This document shows, one piece after another, positions 32,419 to 44,298 of a DNA stretch of 64,000 nt. The stretch lies in contig CATNEN010000038.1 in the NCBI GenBank assembly GCA_950097015.1, positions 23,883,001 through 23,947,000 on the forward strand. Direction: 5' to 3'. The notes under the pieces were generated by a model. That model ran no database searches and was not told the DNA's origin. It saw nothing but the letters and a program-made list of their open reading frames with translations. How positions within the stretch are numbered: the first letter of the stretch is position 1; each line of letters starts with the position of its first letter. A program made the position numbers and the translations under genes. Origin of the DNA: Macrostomum hystrix. Lineage: Eukaryota > Platyhelminthes > Macrostomidae.

Positions 32419-34726
32419 GTTTCCGTGCATGTATGTTACCACATGTTTATTGAAACAGTAAGTTATAAATATAAAAACTAAACATAAATTCTTAGTCCTA
32501 CTCAAATATAATATAGCATGATTATATAGGATAGATAGCTAGACTTAGCCAATGAAGTGTCTTTTTAAGTTATGCAAGTAATTTATATTATGGACAATAG
32601 AAGTGCTTAGCTAAGGAAGTCAAGCTAAGAAGCTAGTTTGAAGTAATTAGGTTTTTATATGCCTAAAGAACTAACAAACAAGTTAGTCAAATATAAAATA
32701 ATTAAAGTTAAGTTTTAAGTAGTAAGGGCTATGCATCTTATCATTATCATTCATACGCCTATTAGCTAATTTTAGGGCCCATGGCCATAAATATTTGCAA
32801 GAATTCTGTACTTGAGCTAGTACTTAGTAGTAGGCCCAAGGAATGAAAATTAATAAACTGGCTCACTCACGTGGCAAAGCAATTGATTTTATTTGTCGCT
32901 ATTAGCTAGGCTGCTTAGGTCTGGCCTAGGTAAGGTCTAGGACATAAAATATAGCGACCAGATAAAAATAAAGGTATATAAACTTCAAGTTGACTCATCG
33001 AAAACGCGGTAGCACACCACTTGCAAATTCTGAGCAATTACAACGAGTTGAAATTATGTGCGCAACGAAATTTATTTATATATGCAAACCTAAATCATTT
33101 TATAGGCCTATGTGAAATGCGAAATGTGAAATTATGTGAAATTCTCAGATAAACATGAGCTGCGCGCGTTGCACGAGTCATTCGAATTGTTCAAAAAGTG
33201 CAAATTATGCTTTAATACTTAAACAAAAGTCAATTTATTAGTTTTTTTGTTCTAAACTTTTTTGTGTGATTAGATTTTTGTTCATTACGCTTGGTTATTT
33301 TAGAACATTTTGCGATGTTTTGCTTAAACAAGTATGCTGCGTACTGTTCCAGTGTATTTACGTTTCCAGGAAATGTTCCGTGGTTCGTTCGTGCGTTTTG
33401 CTTTAAACGAAATCATTAATACCTAATCATTATCTTCGTAGGGCCTACTTGACTTTCTATTTAGTAATCAGGCATCATTCAAAATCTCAGGCTAAAATAA
33501 GCCTTTTTTGCTTTCAGAAGTTAGGACCTTTACTTTATTTCTCATTTGACGCTGATTTATTTTTGTGAACGAGTATTATATTCACAAGAATTGAAACCAG
33601 ACAGTTAGCCTGTTAGGTCTATGTGTTATTGACAGCTAAATGACAGTTACTCTAACAGGCAGTATCACATAGACCTCACCTTTACTAAGTGCTGAGTGCC
33701 TACTATACTATTTGTAGTGTATTGATGTCGCTTTTGGCTAGGGCTTATCAGAATTGGCCCTTTCGCCAGAAGTCTTGTTCTTACTCAGAGTCTGAGGAGA
33801 AATTGCTATTGCTATAAGTCATTGCTATTGTTGCAAACGGTTCAAGCATTCAGAACTTTTCAGGTTGGGAAACAAGCTATAAAGTAAAATAATGATCAGT
33901 GCTAAGATCTTAAGATTTAGTATTATATGAAGGAAACAAGTTTGAAAAATGGTTCTGGTATGTGGTATTTAGGCTACACACTAAATAATGTCTATCAAAC
34001 CAACCACCAAATGGATCATGATATTTAGTAGCATGAATTCACCAAGTTTACCACTGCTAGAATAAACAAATTAATGATATTTTGTTTTCCCTTTGATCTT
34101 GATAGGCTAGTCAGCTTAGGTAAGAAAAGTGCTAGCAAGGTAGCAAGGTAGCAAGGTAGCATCTAGCAAGGTAGATCTTAAGGCTAAATAAGATAGGCCT
34201 AGAACTCTGGGTTAAATCCAAGGATATAGCTAAGCTCAGGGTTTGTTACCACTGGAAAATTTGATCCTCCTAATTGGTGCCCCTTTTAAAGTCCCCTCTC
34301 AGGGACAGGCTCTCAGTGTACCCTATTGGTACAAATAGGCCCTATTATCAGTTTTTGTTTGTAGTGCCTCCTATTTAACTGTTTAAGGATAGGTCTATAG
34401 CCCCCCAAAAATTTTATATGAGATCTGCCTGAGCTGATATGAACTAAAATAATAACTTCATTTTTGGCTAAAGTATATCTGAATTAAGGTTTATTTTGAT
34501 AATGTCTTTTACCAAATTCATTTAGCTGTTTCTTAGCTTAGCCTTGGCCTTTTATAATTTAAAGACAAGTGGTAGAATGGAAGTAAGTTTAATATAGATA
34601 AAACATTATTTTCTAAAAGCTTTTACTTACCCTTTTTCTTCTCAATTAAATGTAGGGCCTAGTCAGCTTGCTAATTATTGTTATAAAAGTGATATAGAAT
34701 CGCCAAAATTGCCAAATTGGCCAGGT
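32419..34726. other. AT-rich gap upstream of BAG6
   Basis: Same AT-rich, AGGCCTA-rich sequence type as 27305-29784. A TATA-like GGTATATAAAC lies near 32972. It could contain non-coding 5' exons or the promoter of BAG6, but nothing can be fixed from sequence alone. Confidence 0.35.
33609..33676. repeat. Compound inverted repeat
   Basis: AGGTCTATGTG (33615-33625) pairs exactly with CACATAGACCT (33666-33676), and CCTGTTA (33609-33615) with TAACAGG (33653-33659), while GACAG / TGACAG words occupy the loop. It could form alternative stem-loops or mark the ends of a very short element. Confidence 0.6.
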
Positions 34727-34899
34727 CAGTGGCGTAGCTAGGGGGGATATGGGGTTATATCCCCCAAGTGGCAGAAAAATTGTGGGACAGTTGAAAGGGG
34801 GAGTATTACCATTAAAACAGTCTATTTTTTAATTGTTCATTCAACTTATTTTTCATTTATCCCTCACCCCCCTATCAAAAATTCTTGGCTACATCACTG
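34727..34899. mobile_element. hAT-like MITE, 173 bp, with 8-bp target duplication
   Basis: Ends are imperfect inverted repeats: CAGTGGCGTAGCTAGG on the left and TTGGCTACATCACTG on the right. They are flanked by identical 8-bp GGCCAGGT at 34719-34726 and 34900-34907. An 8-bp duplication with CAGTG termini fits hAT non-autonomous elements. No coding capacity. Confidence 0.82.
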
Positions 34900-34911
34900 G
34901 GCCAGGTAAAT

Positions 34912-35180
34912 AGAGGGCCAAACACAGTAAGTCGTAAAATCAGCAGATCAAAGGGCAAAAAATCAATGGGGATCAAGAGACATCAAGAGAAAAAAATATA
35001 GCACAAACTGGAAAGTAAAACTGAGAGATATTGGAGAAAAAAAGAACAGTGAAGATGAGGATATGAAAATTGGGATTGTGAAATGTGTTTTTAATTTGTA
35101 GCTATGTAAAGCAATGAAACAAACTAAGTTGCAGATTAGACTCAAAAGTTCACAGTTAAGAGAAAACTAATTTGCAGATA
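34912..35180. repeat. Dispersed repeat, copy 2
   Basis: Shares ordered words with 29578-29745: GAGGGCCAAACACAGTAAGT, then AAAAAATCAATGGGGATCAA and AACTAAGT. It lies directly after the hAT-like MITE and ends about 90 bp before the first BAG6 coding exon. Confidence 0.5.
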
Positions 35181-35272
35181 AGGCAAACTAAAGGATAAAT
35201 TAGTAACATGTGTTCGATGGACTTTAAAGTTAATCTTGGCCACAATATACCTATTCAGTGTTTCATTTTCAG

Positions 35273-37219
35273 ACATGCCTTTCACAATAACAGTTAAGAC
35301 TCTTGATGGGGCCAACAATGACTATGAAGTCGATGATGAGGTAATTACAATGCGATTCGTGTACTAAATGCAAAATCAAGGTAGGGCCTACATTCTATGC
35401 ATGTGCAATGTCCCCTAACTTTCCTAGGCCACAGTTGGACAATTCAAGGACATCCTTGCCCAAGCTTTAAACATACCCAGCGAAGAGCAGCGTCTAATAT
35501 TTCAAGGCCGGGTGCTTCAGAATGAAGCTAAATTAGCTGAGCAGGGTTGCGCTAATAAGGTTCTGCATCTGGTGCGAAGAATGCCCCAACCACAGCAGCC
35601 GCCTCAGCAGCAGCAGCCGCAGCAGCATCAACAGCATTTCCATCATCAGCCACATCATCCAGACTTGCAGGCCCTTCCAAATCAGATTGCTCAAATCATG
35701 GAGCAAGTTCTTGGCGGAGTCGGCGGCAACACCGCCGGAGGCCTAGGCGCGTCCTTCACAACGCGCCAGCAGCCAGACGGTGGCGTTGATGTTGTTGTCA
35801 ACATTACACCCGGCGGCGGCCAGATGCAATCTTTGGCTAGGCTGCGATTGGGCTATTTAAACACTGTGCTGCGCCAGATGAATGCCCTGCTGGAACAACT
35901 TAACAGGGTCCGCTCTGGCCAATCTGATGGAGTTGGAGAGGTGAGACACACTGCCCTCCTTGTTTGCAACACCCTGTCTGAATGTCTCCTGCTCCCACTA
36001 TTTACCTGTCTCCTGTTCGCTATCTACCCGTCTTCTGCCCCTATCTACCTGTCTTCTGCTGCCACTATATATCTACCTGTCCGCTGCTCCCACTATCTAT
36101 CTACCTGTCCTTTGCTCCTTGTCTATCTGTCTTCTGCTCACACTATCTACATGTTTCCTGCTCTTCATCTACCTCTCTACTGCCAACTGTCTACTATTAT
36201 TAGTTTACTCACAGACGGGCATTATCAAAGCCGTTCTCGAATTCAATTTGACAGGTGCAGCCGGACGCGGATGCTATTCGCCTAAACGGCAATCCCAGCC
36301 TAGATAGAGTGTCTCTACCGGAACAGGATCGAGTCGGCCCAGATCCCAGCGCACCGGCCTCTGTAACCGAACTGCCAGCCGCAATCATTCGTATTAGGGA
36401 AGGCCTGGCTGCGCTAGACTCCGGCCTAGCCGTTTGGTCGTCTGTTGTTACCGAAGATGCCGCTGACACTGACGAGGCTGCATCGGCTAACGATAGTACC
36501 GGTGCTACTGCTGCTGCTACTACTACTACTACTACTAGTAGTAATGCTAGGCGCCGAATACGCCAGGTGCAATTTGAATTGGCTTCGCGAGCCGCTCACC
36601 TTGGCGCGCACGCTTTGCATAATCTGTCCGATCTGATTGCTGAGCTTGATAGGCAGCAGACCGCTGCCACTCCAAGGTATGTAGCGCCTGATAACAGCAC
36701 CTGTGTCTGATAACAGCACCTGTGTCTGATAACAACACCTGTGTCTGATAACAGCACCTGTGTCTGATAACAGCACCTGTGTCTGATAACAGCACCTGTG
36801 TCTGATAACAGCACCTGTGTCTGATAACAGCACCTGTGTCTGATAACAGAACCTGTGTCTGATAACAGCACCTGTGTCTGATAACAGCACCTGTGTCTGA
36901 TAACAGCACCTGTGTCTGATAACAGCACCTGTGTCTGATAACAGCACCTGTGTCTGATAACAGCACCTGTGTCTGATAACAGCACCTGTGTCTGATAACA
37001 GCACCTGTGCCTGATAACAGCACCTGTGCCTGATGCCATCTAATGCTAAGTTCCATAGTTCTCTAATTAATGCATTTATCCAGGCAGAACAACCTTCTAG
37101 TATTAAGCGAGGCGCCACTGCACAGCATTCAGGCTCACATTAGCCTTAGCAGCGATCCGATGAGTCAAATTCATCATCAGCATCAGCAGCAGCATGTCCA
37201 TCGTTTCGCCTGGCCACCT

Positions 37220-37259
<40 letters not shown>

Positions 37260-40200
37260 GACCCGCCAACCAGCCAGACCCGAGTGAGCCGCTTCTAAAT
37301 CCAATATCCGCTCACCTTCGCGCCGCTATTCAACAATCGTTGAACTCAGTCGGACCGGGTGGTCCAAGTGCCGTACCAGCTGGCGGACTGTTTGTCGATC
37401 CGTTCCTAGGTTGCATGAGTCGGCATTTTATGCCCCATCGAGTGGCCACCGCGCCTAGGATGTCAAGTGCCAGCAATAGTCAGCAAGCTGGCAGCGCTGC
37501 CGGAGCTTCGTTGTCTTCTGCTTCGATTTCTTCAACAACCGGAGCGCCTACTGCTGCAGCCTCCACTGCTCAGCCGCTGAATGTTTTGCAACAGGTTAGT
37601 CTCGCTTTTTTGTTAGAAGTTTTATTCGTTAATATTCGGTTGATTACTACCTAGTTGGAACAACCATTTTTTTTGGGTGGGTAGTGGCAGAGCGGTCTAA
37701 CGCGTTGGCCTCTCGCACCAAGGTCCCTGAGCTCGATTCCGCGGCGAGGCCACATTTTTTAGGGTGCAGCCGCGTAGAGAAGGCTTGGGAGGCTTGTCGT
37801 GCAATTCGCACCCTTGAGGGCCAACCTCCATGGCACAGTAAGAGTGTTCACTGCCTGACTATGAGAAAGTCGTATGCCTGCGTACAGTTTCTGTGTGCGT
37901 GTGTTCTCAGGAGTCAGCAGAATGGGCAGAATTGCCTCCTCGCTGGCTGCGGGTCTAGTGTCACCAACTGATTTGCCATCGCCCGCAGCCCTCCTGCCAA
38001 TTGTTTAATATTTATTTCGAATTATTTAAGTCAGTGTGCAACTTTTTTTAGTCCGTGAACTATTTTGTAAAGTAATTGTTTTTGTTGTCTAGTGATTAGA
38101 GCGTCAGACTCACGACTTCAAGGTCGTGGGTTCGATTCCCAACTTCGCCTGGAACGATTTGTGTCCTTTTAACAAGTCTCTCCATGGAATGAACAAGTTC
38201 ACATATAGCTTTTGTGTTTAGTGTCATAATTTTGTCATAAGATGCCATAAGTGTCATAAGATTTCAGATATCAGTAAACAACTTAATTAAAACAAATTCA
38301 ATGGATCCCTATTATTTAATTTTCAATGAATCCGCAGTTATTCGGTTCTATTCTAAGCGGCACAGCTTCTGGCACTGTGCTTGAGCAATTGTCCAATCTG
38401 GTTAGCTCCGCTGGCGGCAGTGAAACACCCGGCGCAAATTTCATCACCGATTTACTCATTGTGGTCCTGACCAACGGCCGGCTGAGCCTGCCGGACCTCA
38501 TGGCGCTGATGTCAGGCGATGGCAGAGCAATGGACAGCAGCCGCCTGCCAGTTCAGGACTATCTAAACCAGTACCTGCAGCTGCCCGAACACCTGGAGGC
38601 TCAGCTGTCCGCTCTGCGCCCTCTGCTAGCTGGCGCCATCGCCGGATTGCGCGTTGAAGCCCGACCGCCTAGCGGACTGGCGCCGGACGAGCTGCTGCTG
38701 GCTGTTGTTCGACATAATGTCACATCGGCTAGGTGAATGATCTTTGTTTTTTCCCCAGTCCCTACTCTAGGGATCTCCCATTGGTAGGATTTCACATTTG
38801 AATTAAGTGGCAGAGCGGTCTAACGCTTTTGCCTCTCGCTTTAATGTCCCCGAGCTCGATTCCGCGGCAAGGCCACATTCATTTTGGGGCCTTTCGCAGC
38901 CGCGGTGAGAAGGCTTGGGGACTTGTCGTGCAATTAACGGCTTTCATTAACGGATCAACTTCCATGACACAGTGAGAGTGTGCACTGCCTGACGATGAGA
39001 AAGTTAGGGCAGATGTACACACCTGTGTGAACGTGTGCCTGCGTACGGTGTCTGTGTGCGTGTGTGCTCAGGAATCCGCGAAATATACTAAATTGTCTCG
39101 TCTAGTGTCATTAAATTATTTGTCATCGTCTACAGCCCGCCTGCTATTGTTATTTATTAATATTCTTAGAATTTCCCATCGTTGGGATTTCCCATTTTTG
39201 GGATTTCCCTTCCTTTGGTATTTCCCTTTCCTTTGGTTTTTCTAATCCCTTAGAATTTTTTATCTTTGGCATTCCCCTTATTCTGGTATATCTGATAGTT
39301 TTTAATTTCCAATCGCTTATTATTTACATTTATTTTGGATTTTCCATGCTTTGGGATTTCCAGTCTTTGTGAAACCATTATTTTTCGAATATCTTATTTC
39401 AATTTCCGTATTAGCGGGTTTTCTCAAAACGCTCGAAAAAGTGTTGCATTTTACTTACTGTTTGCAATAAATAAAAGTATATAATCTACCCCTTTATCTT
39501 ACCACTTAGAGAGCAACTAATGGCCAAGGAGACGGACGATGGCTTCGGTCAGCTGTTGCTAAACAGCTTCAACCGATTAATAGATGAATTAATTGGCGTT
39601 GCTTTGAAATCACTGGGCACGTCTGGGTAAGTAATAATTTATGTTCAATGTTTATTGTTCGGAAAGGCATGCATTCGACTATTATACTTACCGAATAATC
39701 CCGAATAAAGGGATATTCTGATATAAACAGTTTTGAAGAATCCCAAAAATGATCGGAATGAGGGATATTTTGAGAAAATGCTTCTCCTAAGAATCCTAAA
39801 ATATGTATATTTTAAGTGGGGGGAATATTTAAGAATCCTTAAGTGGGGGGAATATTTAAGAATCCTTAAGTGGGGGGAATATTTAAGAATCCTTAAGTGG
39901 GGGGAATGTTTAAGAATCCTTAAGTGGGGGGGAATGTTTAAGAATCCTTAAGTGGGGGGAATATTTAAGAATCCTTAAGTGGAGGGAATATTTAAGAATC
40001 CTTAAGTGGGGGGAATGTTTAAGAATCCTTAAGTGGGGGTAATATTTAAGAATCCTTAAGTGGAGGGAATATTTAAGAATCCTTAATTGGGGGGAATATT
40101 TAAGAATCCTTAAGTGGGGGGAATATTTAAGAATCCTTAAGTGGGGGGGAATGTTTAAGAATCCTTAAGTGGGGGGAATGTTTAAGAATCCTTAAGTGGG

Positions 40201-42519
40201 GGGAATATTTAAGAATCCTTAAGTGGGGAGAATATTTAAGAATCCTTAAGTGGGGGGAATATTTAAGAATCCTTAAGTGGAGGGAATATTTAAGAATCCT
40301 TAAGTGGAGGGAATATTTAAGAATCCTTAAGTGGGGGGAATATTTAAGAATCCTTAAGTGGAGAGAATATTTAAGAATCCTTAAGTGGGGGGAATATTTA
40401 AGAATCCTTAAGTGGAGGGAATATTTAAGAATCCTTAAGTGGAGGGAATATTTAAGAATCCTTAATTGGGGGGAATATTTAAGAATCCTTAAGTGGGGGG
40501 GAATGTTTAAGAATCCTTAAGTGGGGGGAATGTTTAAGAATCCTTAAGTGGGGGGAATATTTAAGAATCCTTAAGTGGGGGGAATATTTAAGAATCCTTA
40601 AGTGGAGAGAATATTTAAGAATCCTTAAGTGGGGGGAATATTTAAGAATCCTTAAGTGGGGGGAATATTTAAGAATCCTTAAGTGGGGAGAATATTTAAG
40701 AATCCTTAAGTGGGGGGAATGTTTAAGAATCCTTAAGTGGGGGGAATATTTAAGAATCCTTAAGTGGGGAGAATATTTAAGAATCCTTAAGTGGGGGGAA
40801 TGTTTAAGAATCCTTAAGTGGGGGGAATATTTAAGAATCCTTAAGTGGGGAGAATATTTAAGAATCCTTAAGTGGGGGGAATATTTAAGAATCCTTAAGT
40901 GGGGGGAATATTTAAGAATCCTTAAGTGGGGGGAATATTTAAGAATCCTTAAGTGGGGGGAATATTTAAGAATCCTTAAGTGGGGGGAATATTTTGGGAC
41001 TACACTTGTGTGAGAAATCCCAAAATTGTGATATTTAAACAGTTACGTTACGCTATTAAAGGCAATTAAAATACAGGGATTAATTTACTCAATAGAAAAA
41101 AACAACAATTTCAGAGCCCAGCGCATGGCCGATCGTCTTGTGCAGCAGTACATTCTATCCATGGCCAGTCAGACTCAGGGCACTGTACTATCAGCTCCGG
41201 ATTTGATGCAGTTTATTACACAAGTCATGGCTACCAGGGTTAACGCCAGGCTGCGCACCGGTACACCTTGTTTTCCTCCCTACCTGATGATCATTCCGTC
41301 ATCGGTGACTCCATCGTCTGTATCGTCCACTCATTCGGCTGTTCAATCGACTCAAACTCAACCAACTAATGATCAATCTGAGCACGAAAAACGCGTATTG
41401 CGAATTAAAAATGAAACAGCTGGCAGCAATGACTATCAGGTGCCAGACGATCCTTTAGCACCATCGTCTGCCGGCTTGACTGCGGCGTCAGCAGCGGCAG
41501 CAGCAGCTGTGGCAGCCAATCATCAATTGACCCTGGCGCCGATGGATTTTCCAGCCGATCTAGCCGCTGTAGTTGATGCTGACGTGGCTGCTATTCGATC
41601 TAGACGCTCCGCGGCAATCACTGATCAGGAGTATAGGCCAAAGCCTCTGTCTGATGCTTATTTATCCCAGCAACCGCATGCTAAACGACGCCGAGTGTTG
41701 CCCGGTTCTCAGCTGGTAAGTACTTTTAAGTGCGCCTGAAAGTTTTGCTTTTGCATTCCCGGACTTTGCTACGCACTCAGGAATATTGCTGAGTGAATCT
41801 ACCTGAGCATCCCAGAATCTACCTGAGCATCCCAGAATCTACCTGAGCACCCCAGAATCTACCTGAGCATCCCAGAATCTACCTGAGCATCCCAGAATCT
41901 ACCTGAGCACCCCAGAATCTACCTGAGCATCCCAGAATCTACCTGAGCATCCCAGAATCTACCAGAGCATCCCAGAATCTACCTAAGCATACCTGAATCT
42001 ATCTGAGCATCGCAGAATCTACCTGAGCATGCCTGAATCTCCCTAAACACCCAAGAATCTACCTTAACGCCCTAGAATCTACCTGAGCATGCCTGGATCT
42101 CCCTAAACGCCCTAGAATCTACCTTTGCACTCCAGAACATACTGAGAACCTCAGAACTGTCACACCAGAACTCCAGATTTAGTAGACAGTACATCAACCT
42201 ATTAAACACAAAAATCGCCCTCAATTACTGAGACTTCAATTATTTTTCTTTCCTTTTTTAGGAGCAACAGACCCTGACATCGGCGGATCAACCGTCTCAG
42301 CAGCCGCCGCCGCAGGCATTTCAACTACTCGACCGTCTAGTTCGCGACACCGGCGCCAGCTTGGGTCCCTCGGCGCCTCGGCAAGCGCCCCAGACCGCGG
42401 AAGACGCCGAGTTGCGCTCCGCTTTTCTCAACGAACTGCTCCGTCGTCTGCGCAGTCGCGTGAACTCTGACGACGACTTTGAAGCGAGTCGATTTCCTAA
42501 CACGGCCGGGCACATCTAG
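35273..42519 (+). CDS. BAG6: BAG6 (BAT3/Scythe), large proline-rich ubiquitin-like chaperone, 8 exons, 960 aa
   Basis: Exons 35273-35340 (ATG 35275), 35428-35940, 36255-36676, 37084-37594, 38338-38732, 39510-39626, 41115-41715 and 42262-42519 (TAG) join in phase. BAG6 holds newly made hydrophobic proteins and feeds them to tail-anchored insertion or degradation. Residues 1-75 form the ubiquitin-like domain, split by intron 1 (MPFTITVKTLDGANND; IPSEEQRLIFQGRVLQ). A His/Gln-rich linker follows, then conserved central helices (ARLRLGYLNTVLRQMNALL; LFGSILSGT). The C-terminal region has RPLSDAYLSQQPHAKRRRVL, matching the BAG6 nuclear localisation signal, and the end FEASRFPN resembles the vertebrate C-terminus. 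polyQ lies at 37219-37258. The first exon's acceptor TTTTCAG is only 2 bp before ATG, so a 5' UTR intron or trans-splicing is implied. The start of exon 3 could instead be 36261. Human BAG6 is somewhat longer. Confidence 0.93.
36692..37033. repeat. 19-bp minisatellite in BAG6 intron 3
   Basis: About eighteen almost identical copies of CTGATAACAGCACCTGTGT. The first copy starts about 10 bp after the donor GTATGT at 36677, and the array ends about 50 bp before the next exon. Confidence 0.97.
37683..38008 (+). mobile_element. tRNA-derived SINE, family A, near full length
   Basis: Head GTGGCAGAGCGGTCTAACGC (A-box-like), CTGAGCTCGATTCCGCGGCG (B-box-like), CAACCTCCATGGCACAGTAA, CACTGCCTGACTATGAGAAA and CTCAGGAGTCAGCAGAATGG. 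The tail is GGTCTAGTGTCACCAACTGA, ending CCTCCTGCCAATTGTTTAAT. Together with 38808 and 52839 it defines the family. It lies in BAG6 intron 4, in the sense orientation. Confidence 0.85.
38085..38205 (+). mobile_element. SINE family B head
   Basis: Retains the clearest tRNA-like head: TAGTGATTAGAGCGTCAGAC (A-box), GACTTCAAGGTCGTGGGTTC and GATTCCC (B-box), followed by GATTTGTGTCCTTTTAACAAG. Truncated afterwards. It lies in BAG6 intron 4. Confidence 0.78.
38808..39150 (+). mobile_element. tRNA-derived SINE, family A, near full length
   Basis: Same landmarks as 37683-38008: GTGGCAGAGCGGTCTAACGC, GAGCTCGATTCCGCGGCAAG, CACTGCCTGACGATGAGAAA and GTGTGCTCAGGAATCCGCGA. It begins about 75 bp after the BAG6 exon 5 donor. 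Confidence 0.84.
39815..40993. repeat. 27-bp G-run minisatellite in BAG6 intron 6
   Basis: About 43 copies of AAGTGGGGGGAATATTTAAG plus AATCCTT. Variants are GTGGAGGGAAT, GTGGGGAGAAT and a seven-G copy, distributed in repeated blocks. Each unit carries a run of five to seven Gs on the + strand, the sense strand of BAG6. Confidence 0.96.
41798..42130. repeat. 20-bp minisatellite in BAG6 intron 7
   Basis: About sixteen copies of AGAATCTACCTGAGCATCCC. The first nine or so are nearly identical and later copies progressively diverge. Confidence 0.95.
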
Positions 42520-42649
42520 AGACTGTTATGTTTGGAATTTTTGTTTTTTTCCGGATACTTTTACTGCACAGTAACGGTATAATCGCTGTCTGAAATTTGA
42601 TACCTGTAAGAGTTCTACTCAACTTTTGCATTGCCTTTCTGTCTCTGTT

Positions 42650-42900
42650 CTTGGCCCTTCCCCTCCTGTCTCTCCCCTCCTGTCCCTGCCCTCCTGTTTC
42701 TCCGATTCTATTTTCCCCTTTTATTTCTCCCCCTTTCTGTCTCTCCCCTCCTGTTTCTCTCCTGATTCTCCCTTTGCATCTCTCCCCTTCTGTATCTTCC
42801 CTTTTGTTTCTCCCCTACTGTTTCTCCCCTACTGTTTCTCCCCTACTGTTTCTCCCCTACTGTTTCTCCCCTACTGTTTCTCTCTTTCTGTCTCTCAACT
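42650..42900. repeat. Pyrimidine minisatellite in the BAG6 3' region
   Basis: Units of about 16 bp built on CTCCCCTACTGTTTCT, most regular at 42800-42880. It lies between the stop codon and the putative polyadenylation signal, so it is probably transcribed in the 3' UTR. Confidence 0.88.
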
Positions 42901-42928
42901 CATTTCCTTAAACATCTTTGTTAAAGGG

Positions 42929-42934
42929 AATAAA
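42929..42934 (+). terminator. Candidate BAG6 polyadenylation signal
   Basis: AATAAA about 410 bp after the BAG6 stop codon, followed by a T-rich stretch. It is the first canonical hexamer on this strand after the stop. Confidence 0.4.
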
Positions 42935-44298
42935 GTGTTTTTTGCTTCAAATTTGCTTTTAAAACGTATGTAACTTATTGGCCTTTAAATATATCTTCCT
43001 TCCCAAAAAATGCGAACGCCCGATTTTTTTTCTATCTAATTTTTTGTCACATTTTCCAAGTTTTAAATGAACTGATTTGTTTTGTTTCTCTATTCTTAAT
43101 AGGTAATAAAAAGCTTCTGGTCTCGGATTCTCTTGTAGTTGTTATTTTCTTATTTGCGATTTTTTAGGTACGAACATTTATGTATGACATTAGAATAGGA
43201 GTCAGTAAGCACAGCGTATTACTACTTGATCTATGACGATTGCACGGAGCAAACTCTGCGCTGGTCAAAATTATAACAAAGTTGTGCAATAATAAGTTGC
43301 ATCCCCTGTCTGAGTTTAAAGTTTTTCGTCAATGAACAGCTTGTTAATAGCATCTGTTTATTTTCTAAGATCCAAGCAAAACTATGAATTTAATTTTAGC
43401 TGCCACATTAGTGCTTAACTGCCTCTTTAATCCGTTTTTCTTCTAATTCTTGTGTAAAATTAGTATTTGCAAAACATTTTTTGGAATAAATTGATGACGT
43501 GTTTGCGGTTAAAATGTTCCGATTTTAAAAAAATGACAGTAAAATAATTAGTACAATTTATACAAATTTTGTTATTCCAAGTCGACTGCCAAAAGCGCCT
43601 TCATTTCAAATCGGTCATCATTCAAAACAAAATTTCATGATGCAGACAATGCATTGTGTCCTCCAACATTCAGCTGTTGAAATCCACACCAGCATCGTGT
43701 AGCTGCAAAATATGGCTGTCAAGTAGAATAAATGAGAAGTTAAGGTTCGGACTCAGAGCATTGAGCATTTGATTCTTATATCTCATTTCTTTGTTTGCCG
43801 CAATATACGATATGCTTGTCAGCTTGCGGTTAAAGGTCTCTGCCGCGCCTGATGAATCGAAACAACATCACGTTGCATGTCAACGACAAGCTTCTCCAAT
43901 AAGTTATTATTCGCATTCATGAAAAATAGTACTAAATAAGTCAGGAAAATCTTGATCCTGTACATTATCAGCTTTGACGTCTGAAGTTTATATTGATTCA
44001 AATTTGTTCCATTTCTAATTCCAACTCAAGTTGACAATATTATTACTGTCAATTACATAAGAAAAAATATATCTTTGCTTAGCTAATTAAGCAAATATCT
44101 TTGAGTCAAGTAAAAAATGTTGTTTTGTTCGTGTTGAAATTTTATAACTTGTTATAACCTAAGGACCTATTAAAATTAGAATCTTTATATTTTTCCTAGA
44201 AACATCAGTACAGGGCAATTTAGTTGCAACAGGATCGAGTGCATCATTTTGGCGTTCGTGTTTAAGAAAGTTCAGTTAATATTCTCATCAATAGCAAA
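42935..44298. other. Spacer between BAG6 and ATP6V0E
   Basis: Mostly AT-rich unique DNA. On the minus strand, a roughly 65-codon open stretch (about 43670-43870) ends in TGA and overlaps another frame (MNANNNLLEKLVVDMQ). It might be one or two exons, or a decayed one, of an unknown short helical protein. Splice sites could not be fixed, so no gene is called. Confidence 0.25.

Noticed and set aside
37683-37756. A functional tRNA gene suggested by A- and B-box-like segments
   Set aside because: The head does not fold into a credible cloverleaf by eye and is followed by a conserved SINE body found in several copies.
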